From NCBI GenBank assembly GCA_903876875.1, contig CAIRBT010000135.1, forward strand, positions 1-35,229: 35,229 bases of DNA. The letters run 5' to 3'. The notes under the pieces were generated by a model. The model was not told the origin of the DNA. It saw only the letters and a list, made by a program, of their open reading frames with translations, and ran no database searches. The stretch comes from an uncultured Geobacteraceae bacterium (GTDB lineage Bacteria > Desulfobacterota > Desulfuromonadia > Geobacterales > Pseudopelobacteraceae). How positions within the stretch are numbered: the stretch's first letter is position 1; each line of letters opens with the position of its first letter. The position numbers were made by a program, and so were the translations under genes. Below, piece by piece: positions 8,431-16,511 of the stretch.

Positions 8431-10521
8431 ATGGCCGAGCAGAATTCCTTACATACAAAAGCTGTTCAGGATTTTCTTGCCGAGGCGGAAGAAATTGTCG
8501 AACAGCTCGGCACTGAACTTGCGGACCTACTCGACGGCAGCGAAGGTGATGATGTTGATCCGGATATTCTGAATTCTATTTTCAGGGGTGCCCATTCACT
8601 GAAAGGTTTGGCGGGAATGTTTAACTTTTCCGGTATTGCCGAACTTGCTCATAATATGGAGAATCTACTGGATTTATTACGCCTGGGTAAGCTTTCCCTC
8701 TCCTCACAGGTTATAGCCTCTCTGTTTGCTGCCCATGAAGTACTCCATTCCTTAATACGAAATCTTGAGGGGGGGGATCAATCCTCCATGGAACTGGCAA
8801 TTGCAGACTGTATCACCCACATTAACGCCTGTCTGGCACCGGGTGATCCTTCTGACAATACGGTGTCCCAACCACAGGTCAATCTTCCGAACCATATACT
8901 CTCGGCTCTTACCGAATATGAGGAACATCGCCTTAATGACAATCTGTCCCGTGGGCGGTTCATTTTCATAATTCATGCATCATTTGATCTTGCCACCTTT
9001 GATACCGAATTGTCCACGCTGACCGCTATCCTGAAAAAATGTGGTGAGCTCATAAGTACCCTGCCAAGTGTTGGTGAGAATATTGAATCGAATATTGATT
9101 TTGAACTTATCTTTGGCACTAAAATCAGTCGTCATGAATTACAAGCCCTTGTCGAACAGCAACATATTTCCGTAACAGCCTATGGCGTAGTTCCTGAAGC
9201 GACTCCTGCGTTGCCTGTGGCGTTGCCGGGTAACCCTCAAGACCAGACTCTTGCCACCTTGCTGCCCCCTGAAGAGCTGTCATCCGCTCTTGTATCACCT
9301 CAGCAGAGTGATGACAGCATCCTCAGTGTCAAAAGTATGAGCCGGACCGTTCGGGTCAATATTGCCAAGCTCGATGACTTGATGAATATTGTCGGTGAAC
9401 TGGTGCTGGCCAACTCAGCTATAGCCGGTGTTGCTTCTCACTTGCGCCGGGAGGGCTATTCTCCTCTTTCCCTTGAACTGGGTAAGGCTGCAAAGGGGCT
9501 TGAGCGGAGACTTGCTGATCTGCAGCGGGGTGTCATGGAAATCCGTATGGTTCCCGTTGGCCAACTCTATGAAAAGATGGCACGGATAGTCAGAAAAATT
9601 TCCCGTGAACAGGGAAAGCGGGTTGAACTGAAGTTTTTTGGTTCCGACACCGAACTGGATAAGCTGATTGTGGAAGACATCTCCGACCCGTTGATGCATA
9701 TTATTCGCAATGCTATCGACCACGGTATTGAGCCCTCCCATATTCGTACCGCAGAGGGTAAGAAGGAACAGGGCACTATCAAGGTTTCCTCCTCTCAAAA
9801 GGGCAACCATGTGGTGATCGAAATTGAAGATGATGGTGCTGGTATTGATATAGAAAAAGTTAAGAAAAAGGCCCTTCAAAAAGGGTTGGTTTCCGATATT
9901 AGCGTGGTGACTGATCATGAGGCCATTGACTTTATTTTTCTTCCTGGTTTTTCCACCACCGACAGTGTCAGTGAAGTGTCCGGTCGTGGCGTTGGTATGG
10001 ATGTGGTTAAGAATAATATTTCAGAAGTTTCCGGTATGGTTGATGTGGAGACCGAGCGGGGGAGGGGGAGCCGTTTTATTATCACGCTGCCGATTACTCT
10101 TGCCATCATCAAGGTGCTGATTGTCTCGTGTAACGGCAGAACCTACGGGTTACCTATTACCTCTGTGTTGGAATCACTGTTGATGACCGACCGTGATATT
10201 ATTACCATTGAGCGGAAAGAGGTTATTCAGCTTCGGGATGTCACGCTGCCACTGGTGAGGCTCGATGATTATTTTTCTATTCGTCGAGACGGTATTCCCC
10301 CTGCTGAATTCTATGTTGTTGTCGTGGGGGTGGCTGAAAAACGGCTCGGTATTGTTGTCGATGATCTGATTAGTCAGCAGGATATTGTCATCAAACCATT
10401 GGGGGAGGCATTTAAGCAATTTCGCGGTATTTCCGGTGCCGCCGACTTAGGGGATCAACGTACGATACTCATTCTGGATGTTAGTGGTATTGTTAACGAG
10501 ACCATGAGACATGGGAGCTGA
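8431..10521 (+). CDS. cheA: Chemotaxis histidine kinase CheA
   Basis: CheA autophosphorylates in response to receptors and passes the phosphate to CheY and CheB. The 696-residue protein has, in order: an Hpt (P1) domain with phospho-His55 in AHSLKGLAG; a linker with a middle alpha/beta region at about 165-250 (FDLATFDTEL...STLPSV); a dimerisation region from about 298 (VRVNIAKLDDLMNIVGELV); the HATPase domain with N box IIRNAIDHGIE (about 420), DDGAGID (about 467) and GRGVGMDVV (about 515); and a C-terminal CheW-like P5 domain. All key residues are visible. The middle region takes the P2 position, but whether it binds CheY cannot be told. There are 28 bp to cheY upstream and 5 bp to the ATPase gene downstream. 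Confidence 0.95.
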   Translation: MAEQNSLHTKAVQDFLAEAEEIVEQLGTELADLLDGSEGDDVDPDILNSIFRGAHSLKGLAGMFNFSGIAELAHNMENLLDLLRLGKLSLSSQVIASLFAAHEVLHSLIRNLEGGDQSSMELAIADCITHINACLAPGDPSDNTVSQPQVNLPNHILSALTEYEEHRLNDNLSRGRFIFIIHASFDLATFDTELSTLTAILKKCGELISTLPSVGENIESNIDFELIFGTKISRHELQALVEQQHISVTAYGVVPEATPALPVALPGNPQDQTLATLLPPEELSSALVSPQQSDDSILSVKSMSRTVRVNIAKLDDLMNIVGELVLANSAIAGVASHLRREGYSPLSLELGKAAKGLERRLADLQRGVMEIRMVPVGQLYEKMARIVRKISREQGKRVELKFFGSDTELDKLIVEDISDPLMHIIRNAIDHGIEPSHIRTAEGKKEQGTIKVSSSQKGNHVVIEIEDDGAGIDIEKVKKKALQKGLVSDISVVTDHEAIDFIFLPGFSTTDSVSEVSGRGVGMDVVKNNISEVSGMVDVETERGRGSRFIITLPITLAIIKVLIVSCNGRTYGLPITSVLESLLMTDRDIITIERKEVIQLRDVTLPLVRLDDYFSIRRDGIPPAEFYVVVVGVAEKRLGIVVDDLISQQDIVIKPLGEAFKQFRGISGAADLGDQRTILILDVSGIVNETMRHGS

Positions 10522-10526
10522 GCACC

Positions 10527-11327
10527 ATGTATAAAGCGTATTTTGGTTTTCGGGAAAAACCGTTCAGTAAAACCCCCGATCCCCGTTTTTTATACGTGAG
10601 TCATGGCCATGAGGAGGCACTTGCCCGCCTCGAATTTGTTGCTGAAGAGCGGGAACTTGCCGTGTTGACCGGTGAAATCGGCTGTGGCAAGACCACACTG
10701 TCCCGGGTTCTTATGGATCGAATGGGCCCACGGTATCGTTTTTGTTATATTCTCAACCCACGACTTTCTGCGCTTGAATTTTTGAGAACCTTTGCCAGGT
10801 TACTTGACGTTGAAGAGCCCTCTTCCGCCAAGGATAGTTTAATTGATCAGATTCATAGTGCGGTGTACGGCTTGAATGAGCGGGATATCTGTCCTCTGTT
10901 GGTGATTGATGAGGCACAAATGATCAGCGATGCCGAGGTGTTTGATGAAGTACGGCTCCTCACCAATTTTCAGCTTGATGATCGTAATTTACTTGGAGTT
11001 ATTGTCATGGGACAGCCGGAGTTACGTTCTTTGCTGGCGTCACGGCGCTTTGAGCCGCTTCGGCAGCGAATTTCACTTCATTATCATTTAATGCCGCTCC
11101 AGCTGGATGAGATTATGGAATATCTCGACTTTCGACTTGAAGTTGCCGGTGGTACCCCCGGCTTATTTACGCCGGATGCTGTGCAGCGTATTTTTGACCT
11201 GAGTGGTGGTGTCCCCCGTAAAATTAATACGTTGGCAACCCATGCCTTACTTGTTGCCTACGGCTCCAATTCGGCACTGGTTGATTCGGCTCTTATTAAT
11301 GACATTAAAGACGAACTGCTGGCGTAG
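10527..11327 (+). CDS. ExeA/GspA-type AAA ATPase inside the chemotaxis operon
   Basis: The 266-residue product begins with the ExeA-family signature YFGFREKPFSKTPDPRFLY. It has a Walker A GEIGCGKTT (49-57), a Walker B LLVIDEAQ (124-131), a sensor-like VIMGQPELR and a winged-helix-like end with GGVPRKINTL. ExeA ATPases are known from type II secretion (energising secretin assembly at the cell wall) and are related to TniB-type transposition ATPases. This one lacks a C-terminal transmembrane segment and peptidoglycan-binding domain, so it is a cytosolic minimal form. It is wedged between cheA (5-bp gap) and cheW (11-bp gap), so its partner is probably the signalling array; a positioning or assembly role is inference. 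No transposase or secretion gene is nearby. Confidence 0.85.
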   Translation: MYKAYFGFREKPFSKTPDPRFLYVSHGHEEALARLEFVAEERELAVLTGEIGCGKTTLSRVLMDRMGPRYRFCYILNPRLSALEFLRTFARLLDVEEPSSAKDSLIDQIHSAVYGLNERDICPLLVIDEAQMISDAEVFDEVRLLTNFQLDDRNLLGVIVMGQPELRSLLASRRFEPLRQRISLHYHLMPLQLDEIMEYLDFRLEVAGGTPGLFTPDAVQRIFDLSGGVPRKINTLATHALLVAYGSNSALVDSALINDIKDELLA

Positions 11328-11338
11328 GTGAAACCCTC

Positions 11339-12133
11339 ATGAATCTGGCTCAAATCAGGAAAAAATCTCTTATGGTTCCGCCGGTAACTGTCGCTGAGGC
11401 GGTTACTGCTGAGCCTTTTCCTTGTGTGGTTCCCGTACCTGAGGTTACCCTCTGTGAGGATGTAGCTGACCAGGCCTTGGTGGTTACTGACCTCACGGCT
11501 CTGGATATACAGCAGTTTCCCTGGTTCACACACGCGTCACTCCCTTCCGGTGACCGTGCCGTTTCCCACGGGGAACATACTGGTCTTACGCGGGGTGGCA
11601 CTTCACTTTCACCCCTTGAAACCATTCTTGCCGGAAGGACAGCAGCCGGGTGTCACGAACTCTCCACGCTTCTCGAGGTGGACGTTGACAAGTCCGGTAC
11701 GTCAGCACAGAGTGAGTTTCTCTCGTTCAGGGTTTCCAATGAAATCTATGGCATCAATATCATGGATATCAAAGAAATTATTACGTTACGAACTGTCACT
11801 GAAGTTCCCCGCTCCCCGGAGTTTGTGGCCGGCATACTATCTCTGAGGGGGACCATAATTCCTGTCATAGACATGCGCTCGCGGTTATCTCTTTCTAAAG
11901 CGGAGTCAAATGGCAGGGAACGTATTATTGTCATACGGAATAACACTGCTTTAAGTGGGTTGCTTGTTGATGAAGTCATGAAAGTCATACTGCTTTCTGC
12001 CGATTCAATTGAAGCTACTCCGGGTAGTATTGATGGGACAGACCGTGATTTCATTGCCGGTCTCGGGCATTATGACGGCAAGCTGCTTGTTATTCTTAAC
12101 CTCGCCACTGTGGTAGATATTGATGTGGTATAG
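11339..12133 (+). CDS. CheW-domain protein with a long N-terminal extension
   Basis: A typical CheW domain at about residues 125-264 (EFLSFRVSNEIYGINIMDIKEII, VAGILSLRGTIIPVIDMRSRL, GLLVDEVMKVI) is preceded by roughly 120 residues of low-complexity sequence rich in Val, Pro, Thr and Glu. No domain is recognisable in this extension, which is probably disordered and may tether another component. CheW couples receptors to CheA in the array. It is the first of two adjacent CheW genes in the operon, 11 bp after the ATPase and 6 bp before the short CheW. The long form could be specialised for binding the ATPase or the HEAT protein, which is inference. Confidence 0.88.
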   Translation: MNLAQIRKKSLMVPPVTVAEAVTAEPFPCVVPVPEVTLCEDVADQALVVTDLTALDIQQFPWFTHASLPSGDRAVSHGEHTGLTRGGTSLSPLETILAGRTAAGCHELSTLLEVDVDKSGTSAQSEFLSFRVSNEIYGINIMDIKEIITLRTVTEVPRSPEFVAGILSLRGTIIPVIDMRSRLSLSKAESNGRERIIVIRNNTALSGLLVDEVMKVILLSADSIEATPGSIDGTDRDFIAGLGHYDGKLLVILNLATVVDIDVV

Positions 12134-12139
12134 AATACT

Positions 12140-12577
12140 ATGAATTCCATAAACCATGACATTACCCAGATTCAGTTGGCAACGTTCAGTGTAGGTGACA
12201 AGTCGTTTGCCATTGATATCATGCGTATTCGGGAGATTCTGGTGCCCCGTACCCTGTCGCCACTTCCCCGTGCTTCCGATTTACTGGAAGGAGTGATTAC
12301 TCTGCGTGGCTCTGTTATTCCGGTTATGAACATGCGGAGGCGACTTGGCATGACCGTCGAACCGCTATCAGACCATGGCAGGCTGCTTATCGTGATGCTG
12401 ACGGGACAGCTGCTCGCTCTTCAGGTTGATGAGGTTCGGGAGGTGATTACTGTGCCGGTAGGCGATATTCTGCCACCACTGCAATCACTGTCAGGTGTGG
12501 GGATGGAGTTTATTCTCGGTGTCTGTATTGCATCCGAATCGGTCTGTATGGTACTGGATATAGATTCACTTTTTTGA
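12140..12577 (+). CDS. cheW: Chemotaxis coupling protein CheW, short form
   Basis: This 145-residue protein is almost entirely one CheW domain (QLATFSVGDKSFAIDIMRIREIL, LEGVITLRGSVIPVMNMRRRLG, LALQVDEVREVITV). It has the normal length of a stand-alone coupling protein bridging receptors and CheA. The next gene starts about 50 bp later with its own strong ribosome-binding site. Two CheW types in one operon usually mean different array positions or different receptor classes. Both keep the R.G.IIPV.. motif of the receptor/CheA-binding surface, so neither looks degenerate. Confidence 0.92.
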   Translation: MNSINHDITQIQLATFSVGDKSFAIDIMRIREILVPRTLSPLPRASDLLEGVITLRGSVIPVMNMRRRLGMTVEPLSDHGRLLIVMLTGQLLALQVDEVREVITVPVGDILPPLQSLSGVGMEFILGVCIASESVCMVLDIDSLF

Positions 12578-12627
12578 GGTAGATTGCTGTTTATATGTAA
12601 CGTTTGTTATTTCAGGAGTAGTTCGCC

Positions 12628-14490
12628 ATGGATTATCTGCAGATACATACGGCTCTTCAATCAGCTGATGAGGAGGAGCGGCGGGCTTGTCTGAAAGAGA
12701 TGAGAACCATGTCTCTCTCCTCTGCTGAAGAGTTCTGTTTTATTGCCATGGGTGATGAGAACTGGCGGATTCGTAAGGAAGCCGTTGACTGCTATGTCTC
12801 CTATAACCCTGATAGTTCTCAAGTCATACGTCTTTTACAGCTGATTCGAAATGAAGCAAATGCCGGTTTAAGAAGCTCTGCCGCAGAGGCGATCATCCGG
12901 CTCGGTATGGTCTCTGTCAAGCCACTCATTGATATCGCATATGACACGGATGTTGATGTGCGTAAAATTGTCGTTGATGCGATGGGGAGTATCGGCAGCC
13001 CGCTTTTCATACCGGTGTTGATCAATCTGTTGCACGACCGTGATGTGAATGTGGCTTCAGCGGCATCGGAGCAGTTGGGCAAGGTAGGCAAAGAATCCCT
13101 TGCGAATGGTGCTGCTATTGCCACCTGTTTGATTGATGTACTGCTTGAGCGTGAGGATGAGTTATTTCGTTTCAGTATACTCCAGTCATTGACGCTCATG
13201 GCACGACCAATTGCCGTACCCCGGGGATTAATCCGTCTTGCTGAACAGCCCATTCTCACCAAGGCGGTCTATGACTGTTTGGGAGCCATCGGGGATGAAA
13301 GCTGTCTTAATCTATTGATGACCGGCTTACGCTTTAACAGCAGGAGTTGCCGCATTGCAGCCTTAAAGGCTATCTGTCACATATATGGTCGGGTGGCTCA
13401 GTCGGTACAGGCGTACATTGCCTCCACAATGAAGTATTCCATGGAACTTACTATAGCCGCAGGCTTATTAAAGCTCCATGACATGGACGATACAGAGCTG
13501 ACCACCAGTCTGTTGTGGATAGGTGGCATTACTCGTGATGTCCGTTGTATACCGCTTCTACTTGAGGCTTATGGTGATGAGCGTTTTTCCGATACGGCCT
13601 TTACCGTCCTCACTTCCGTTGGACGTGAAGCGGTTCAGGACCTGGTTGACAGTTGTTCCTCCGATGAGTCCCGTCGTGTTATCCTGTGCGAATTGATTGC
13701 CGAGTGTGGTTTTGTGGAGTATATTACCGTCATTGGTAGCTGTCTCCATGATGTTTCACCCCAGGTGCGCCGTGCTGCTGCCTATGCTGCCGCTCTGATT
13801 GGTGCCCATTCACTCATTGCTGAGTTGGTAGATTTACTCGATGATAGTGAGCAGCAGGTTTACGGTGCGGTGGTGGCCACATTGTGCTCCTTTGCCCCGT
13901 TGAGTCGCTCGACAATTCAGGCTCACACGGCAGTACTCTGTTCTTCTCCACTCTCCCACCGGAGAAAAGCTGCGGTACAGTTGTCGGCGGCACTTCATGA
14001 AAAAGAGCATCTTCTCCTGCTCCTTAAAGATGAAGATCCCCACGTTCGCAGAGCCGCCGTTTGCGCAATTGGTGGCATGAAAATAGCTGATTTTTATTAC
14101 ATACTGCTCCTTGTCTTGACGGACGAAGATCCCGATGTGCGTATTGCTGCGGCTGAAGCGGTGGGCAATCTTCAGAGACCTTCTTCACTTGATGCACTGG
14201 AACAGGCACTCAGCGACGATGATGTGTGGGTGCAATCCGCCGTACTCAACGCCATTGCAGCCATTGATCCGGTGAGGGTAGCAGCCATTATTAATCGTAT
14301 CCATACCAATGCTGAGGGTTTACTCATGATTACCTGTCTGTCCATCCTGGAGAAACTGCCGGAACCGGTTTCCGACAGTGTTCTCAGGCATGCTGCACAG
14401 AGTAGTGATCCTGATATTGCACGGCAGGCGACGGAGCTTTTGGAAAAACGTCTTTCTATCACCCCGCAGCACACAGTTAACGTTTGTTAG
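12628..14490 (+). CDS. HEAT-repeat scaffold protein of the chemotaxis operon
   Basis: The 620-residue protein is built almost wholly of HEAT/PBS-lyase-type helical repeats. Each repeat has a pattern like D.DVRRAAVEALG..., for example at about residues 108-120 (DVDVRKIVVDAMG), 470-482 (DPHVRRAAVCAIG) and 500-515 (DEDPDVRIAAAEAVG). No signal peptide, membrane segment or catalytic motif is seen. HEAT solenoids are protein-binding scaffolds, and HEAT-repeat genes are known in some deltaproteobacterial che operons. AGGAG lies just upstream of the ATG, and cheR follows within 11 bp (or overlaps if its TTG start is used). A cytosolic adaptor within the Che pathway is the reasonable inference; the partner is unknown. 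Confidence 0.85.
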   Translation: MDYLQIHTALQSADEEERRACLKEMRTMSLSSAEEFCFIAMGDENWRIRKEAVDCYVSYNPDSSQVIRLLQLIRNEANAGLRSSAAEAIIRLGMVSVKPLIDIAYDTDVDVRKIVVDAMGSIGSPLFIPVLINLLHDRDVNVASAASEQLGKVGKESLANGAAIATCLIDVLLEREDELFRFSILQSLTLMARPIAVPRGLIRLAEQPILTKAVYDCLGAIGDESCLNLLMTGLRFNSRSCRIAALKAICHIYGRVAQSVQAYIASTMKYSMELTIAAGLLKLHDMDDTELTTSLLWIGGITRDVRCIPLLLEAYGDERFSDTAFTVLTSVGREAVQDLVDSCSSDESRRVILCELIAECGFVEYITVIGSCLHDVSPQVRRAAAYAAALIGAHSLIAELVDLLDDSEQQVYGAVVATLCSFAPLSRSTIQAHTAVLCSSPLSHRRKAAVQLSAALHEKEHLLLLLKDEDPHVRRAAVCAIGGMKIADFYYILLLVLTDEDPDVRIAAAEAVGNLQRPSSLDALEQALSDDDVWVQSAVLNAIAAIDPVRVAAIINRIHTNAEGLLMITCLSILEKLPEPVSDSVLRHAAQSSDPDIARQATELLEKRLSITPQHTVNVC

Positions 14491-14501
14491 CAGGTACCGT
14501 T

Positions 14502-15377
14502 ATGATGTCATTTCCACAACAGAGTATCTCCATGTCTGACGAAGAATTTCGCCTCTTGCGTGATTTCATTTATGGACATTGTGGGATCACTTTTGAAGCC
14601 GATTCCAAATATATTCTGGAGAAACGCCTTATCAAGCGTCTGCTTGAGCTGAATCTCAAGACATATCAGGAGTATTACCAATACTTGAGATATAATCGTT
14701 GTAAAGATCAGGAATTAATGGATATCATGGATATCCTGACGACAAACGAAACCTACTTCTTCCGTGAATCGTTCCAGTTAAAGGCCTTTACCGACGAGAT
14801 TCTTCCCGAGCTTATTGCCGAAAAAACGGCACGGGGCAACCACACGTTGCGTATTTGGAGTGCCGGTTGCTCTACCGGAGAAGAACCGTACACCATAGCC
14901 ATGCTGATACACTCACTGCCCCAGCTGTTTGGTTGGAAAATTGAAATCATCGGTACGGATATTAGTCAACGGGTTTTACAGCACGCCAGAAGGGCTGTGT
15001 ATAACACCTCTTCTTTCCGGGCAACGGCAGAAAAGGATAAGAATCTTTTCTTTAATCCCCTGGATGGCAGCCACAAAGTAAAAGATGCTGTGCGGGAAAT
15101 GGTTACCTTTAGCCATCTCAATCTGTTTGATACCAGTAAACTCGCCATGCTCGGCAAGGTTGATCTGATTTTCTGTCGTAATGTGATAATCTACTTTGAT
15201 ACCCCCGCCAAAAGGCGGGTTATTGAATCGTTTAATTCGGCACTCTATGAGGGTGGTTTTTTGCTGCTTGGCCATTCAGAGTCATTGATGAATATATCCA
15301 CATCGTTCACTTTGAGACATTTCAAAAATGATATGATCTATCAAAAGCCCCTCGCACAGTATGGAGTTCGGCCATGA
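14502..15377 (+). CDS. cheR: Chemotaxis receptor methyltransferase CheR
   Basis: CheR uses S-adenosylmethionine to methylate glutamates in receptor signalling domains, setting adaptation. The 291-residue product has the N-terminal all-alpha domain followed by TTNETYFFRE (80-89), the SAM-binding SAGCSTGEEPY (120-130) and FCRNVIIYF (about 224-232). There are no TPR repeats. I start at ATG 14502, with AGG 7 nt upstream. A longer TTG start at 14484 would overlap the HEAT gene and has no better ribosome-binding site. The stop overlaps the cheB ATG (ATGA), so the two adaptation enzymes are translationally coupled. Confidence 0.94.
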   Translation: MMSFPQQSISMSDEEFRLLRDFIYGHCGITFEADSKYILEKRLIKRLLELNLKTYQEYYQYLRYNRCKDQELMDIMDILTTNETYFFRESFQLKAFTDEILPELIAEKTARGNHTLRIWSAGCSTGEEPYTIAMLIHSLPQLFGWKIEIIGTDISQRVLQHARRAVYNTSSFRATAEKDKNLFFNPLDGSHKVKDAVREMVTFSHLNLFDTSKLAMLGKVDLIFCRNVIIYFDTPAKRRVIESFNSALYEGGFLLLGHSESLMNISTSFTLRHFKNDMIYQKPLAQYGVRP

Positions 15378-16489
15378 AAAAACTGAAAATTGTTGTCGTT
15401 GATGACTCAGCGTTCAGCCGCCGCACCATAACACGCATGTTGGAGGGGATGCCCTCCGTCGATGTGGTAGGTTATGCCATTGACGGAGAAGAGGGAATTC
15501 AAAAAGTCATCGCACTCAAGCCAGATTTGGTCACCCTTGATCTTGAAATGCCGAAAATGGACGGTTTTACCCTGCTGCGCATTTTAACAATTCGTTTTTC
15601 GCTACCGGTAATTGTCATTAGTGCCCTGAGTGGTGCTGATAAAATATTTCGGGCATTGGAGTTGGGTGCCCTTGATTTCATTGCCAAGCCATCGTCCAAT
15701 GCGTCGTTTGATCTGCTCTCTATTAAGGAGGATCTTCAGAAAAAAGTCCTCCAGGTGATGTCGCACCCGACGCTGCGTAAACTTTGTACTCCCAAGGTGT
15801 TGCCCCGACAAACCGTAGCGCCCGTTAAACCGGTGGGAGGAGGCACCATTCCGGTTCCACGGTTACCCGTTCCGGTATTTGATGCCCGACCGTTGGTTGC
15901 GGGGCAGCATCCGTTTGACCTGGTGGCAATTGGCTCCTCTACGGGGGGGCCACCGGCACTTAAGCAGATTTTTTCAGCATTCGATACCAAACACCCCTTT
16001 GCCGTTGTGGTGTCCCAACATATGCCCCCCGGTTTCACCAAAGCCTTTGCAGATCGTCTCAACCAGACCAGTCCCTTTGACATAAAAGAGGCGGAAGATG
16101 GAGATCAGGTTCTCCCGGGCACAATATTGATTGCACCGGGCGGGAAGAACATGGTACTTGAGGCACAGGGTGGCTTAGTAAAAGTGCGTATCGTTGAGCC
16201 AACCAAGGCCGATCGCTACGTCCCCTCCGTTGACGTTATGCTGCACTCCTGTGCGGAAGTCTATCGCAAGCGGGTGATAGCGGTTATTTTGACCGGTATG
16301 GGTAATGATGGGAGTAAAGGTGTACGTGTTATCAAAGAGCAGGGCGGCTGTGTCATTGCCGAATCGGAAGCATCGGCGGTCGTGTATGGCATGCCCCGTG
16401 AAGCGGTGGCGACCGGTGTTGTTGACCGGTGTGTACCTCTTTCCCAGGTTGCATCTGAAATACTAACCTTTGGTGGATTTAATTCTTAA
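15374..16489 (+). CDS. cheB: Chemotaxis-specific methylesterase/deamidase CheB
   Basis: CheB removes methyl groups from receptors when phosphorylated by CheA, opposing CheR. The 371-residue protein has an N-terminal receiver domain (D10-D11, phospho-D56 in LDLEMPKMDG), a proline/valine-rich linker at about 140-175, and the methylesterase domain. That domain contains GSSTGGPPAL (catalytic Ser, about 188), SQHMPPGFT (His, about 216) and LTGMGNDGSKG (Asp, about 311), so the triad is complete. The ATG overlaps the cheR stop by four bases. It is the last che gene. leuS starts 22 bp later with no visible terminator between. Confidence 0.95.
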   Translation: MKKLKIVVVDDSAFSRRTITRMLEGMPSVDVVGYAIDGEEGIQKVIALKPDLVTLDLEMPKMDGFTLLRILTIRFSLPVIVISALSGADKIFRALELGALDFIAKPSSNASFDLLSIKEDLQKKVLQVMSHPTLRKLCTPKVLPRQTVAPVKPVGGGTIPVPRLPVPVFDARPLVAGQHPFDLVAIGSSTGGPPALKQIFSAFDTKHPFAVVVSQHMPPGFTKAFADRLNQTSPFDIKEAEDGDQVLPGTILIAPGGKNMVLEAQGGLVKVRIVEPTKADRYVPSVDVMLHSCAEVYRKRVIAVILTGMGNDGSKGVRVIKEQGGCVIAESEASAVVYGMPREAVATGVVDRCVPLSQVASEILTFGGFNS

Positions 16490-16511
16490 TAACAAATGAA
16501 AGGAACATGCT

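Noticed and set aside
8769-8776. Run of eight G in cheA as a phase-variation switch
   Set aside because: Similar runs of 7-8 C or G occur in essential genes here (leuS at 17855-17862, der at 7107-7113) and in cheB at 15943-15949. They look like background composition rather than a contingency locus.
10527-11327. Tn7/TniB-type transposition ATPase, that is, a mobile element in the che operon
   Set aside because: The N-terminal signature is ExeA-like, there is no transposase, no terminal inverted repeats were seen, and spacing to both che neighbours is operon-like.
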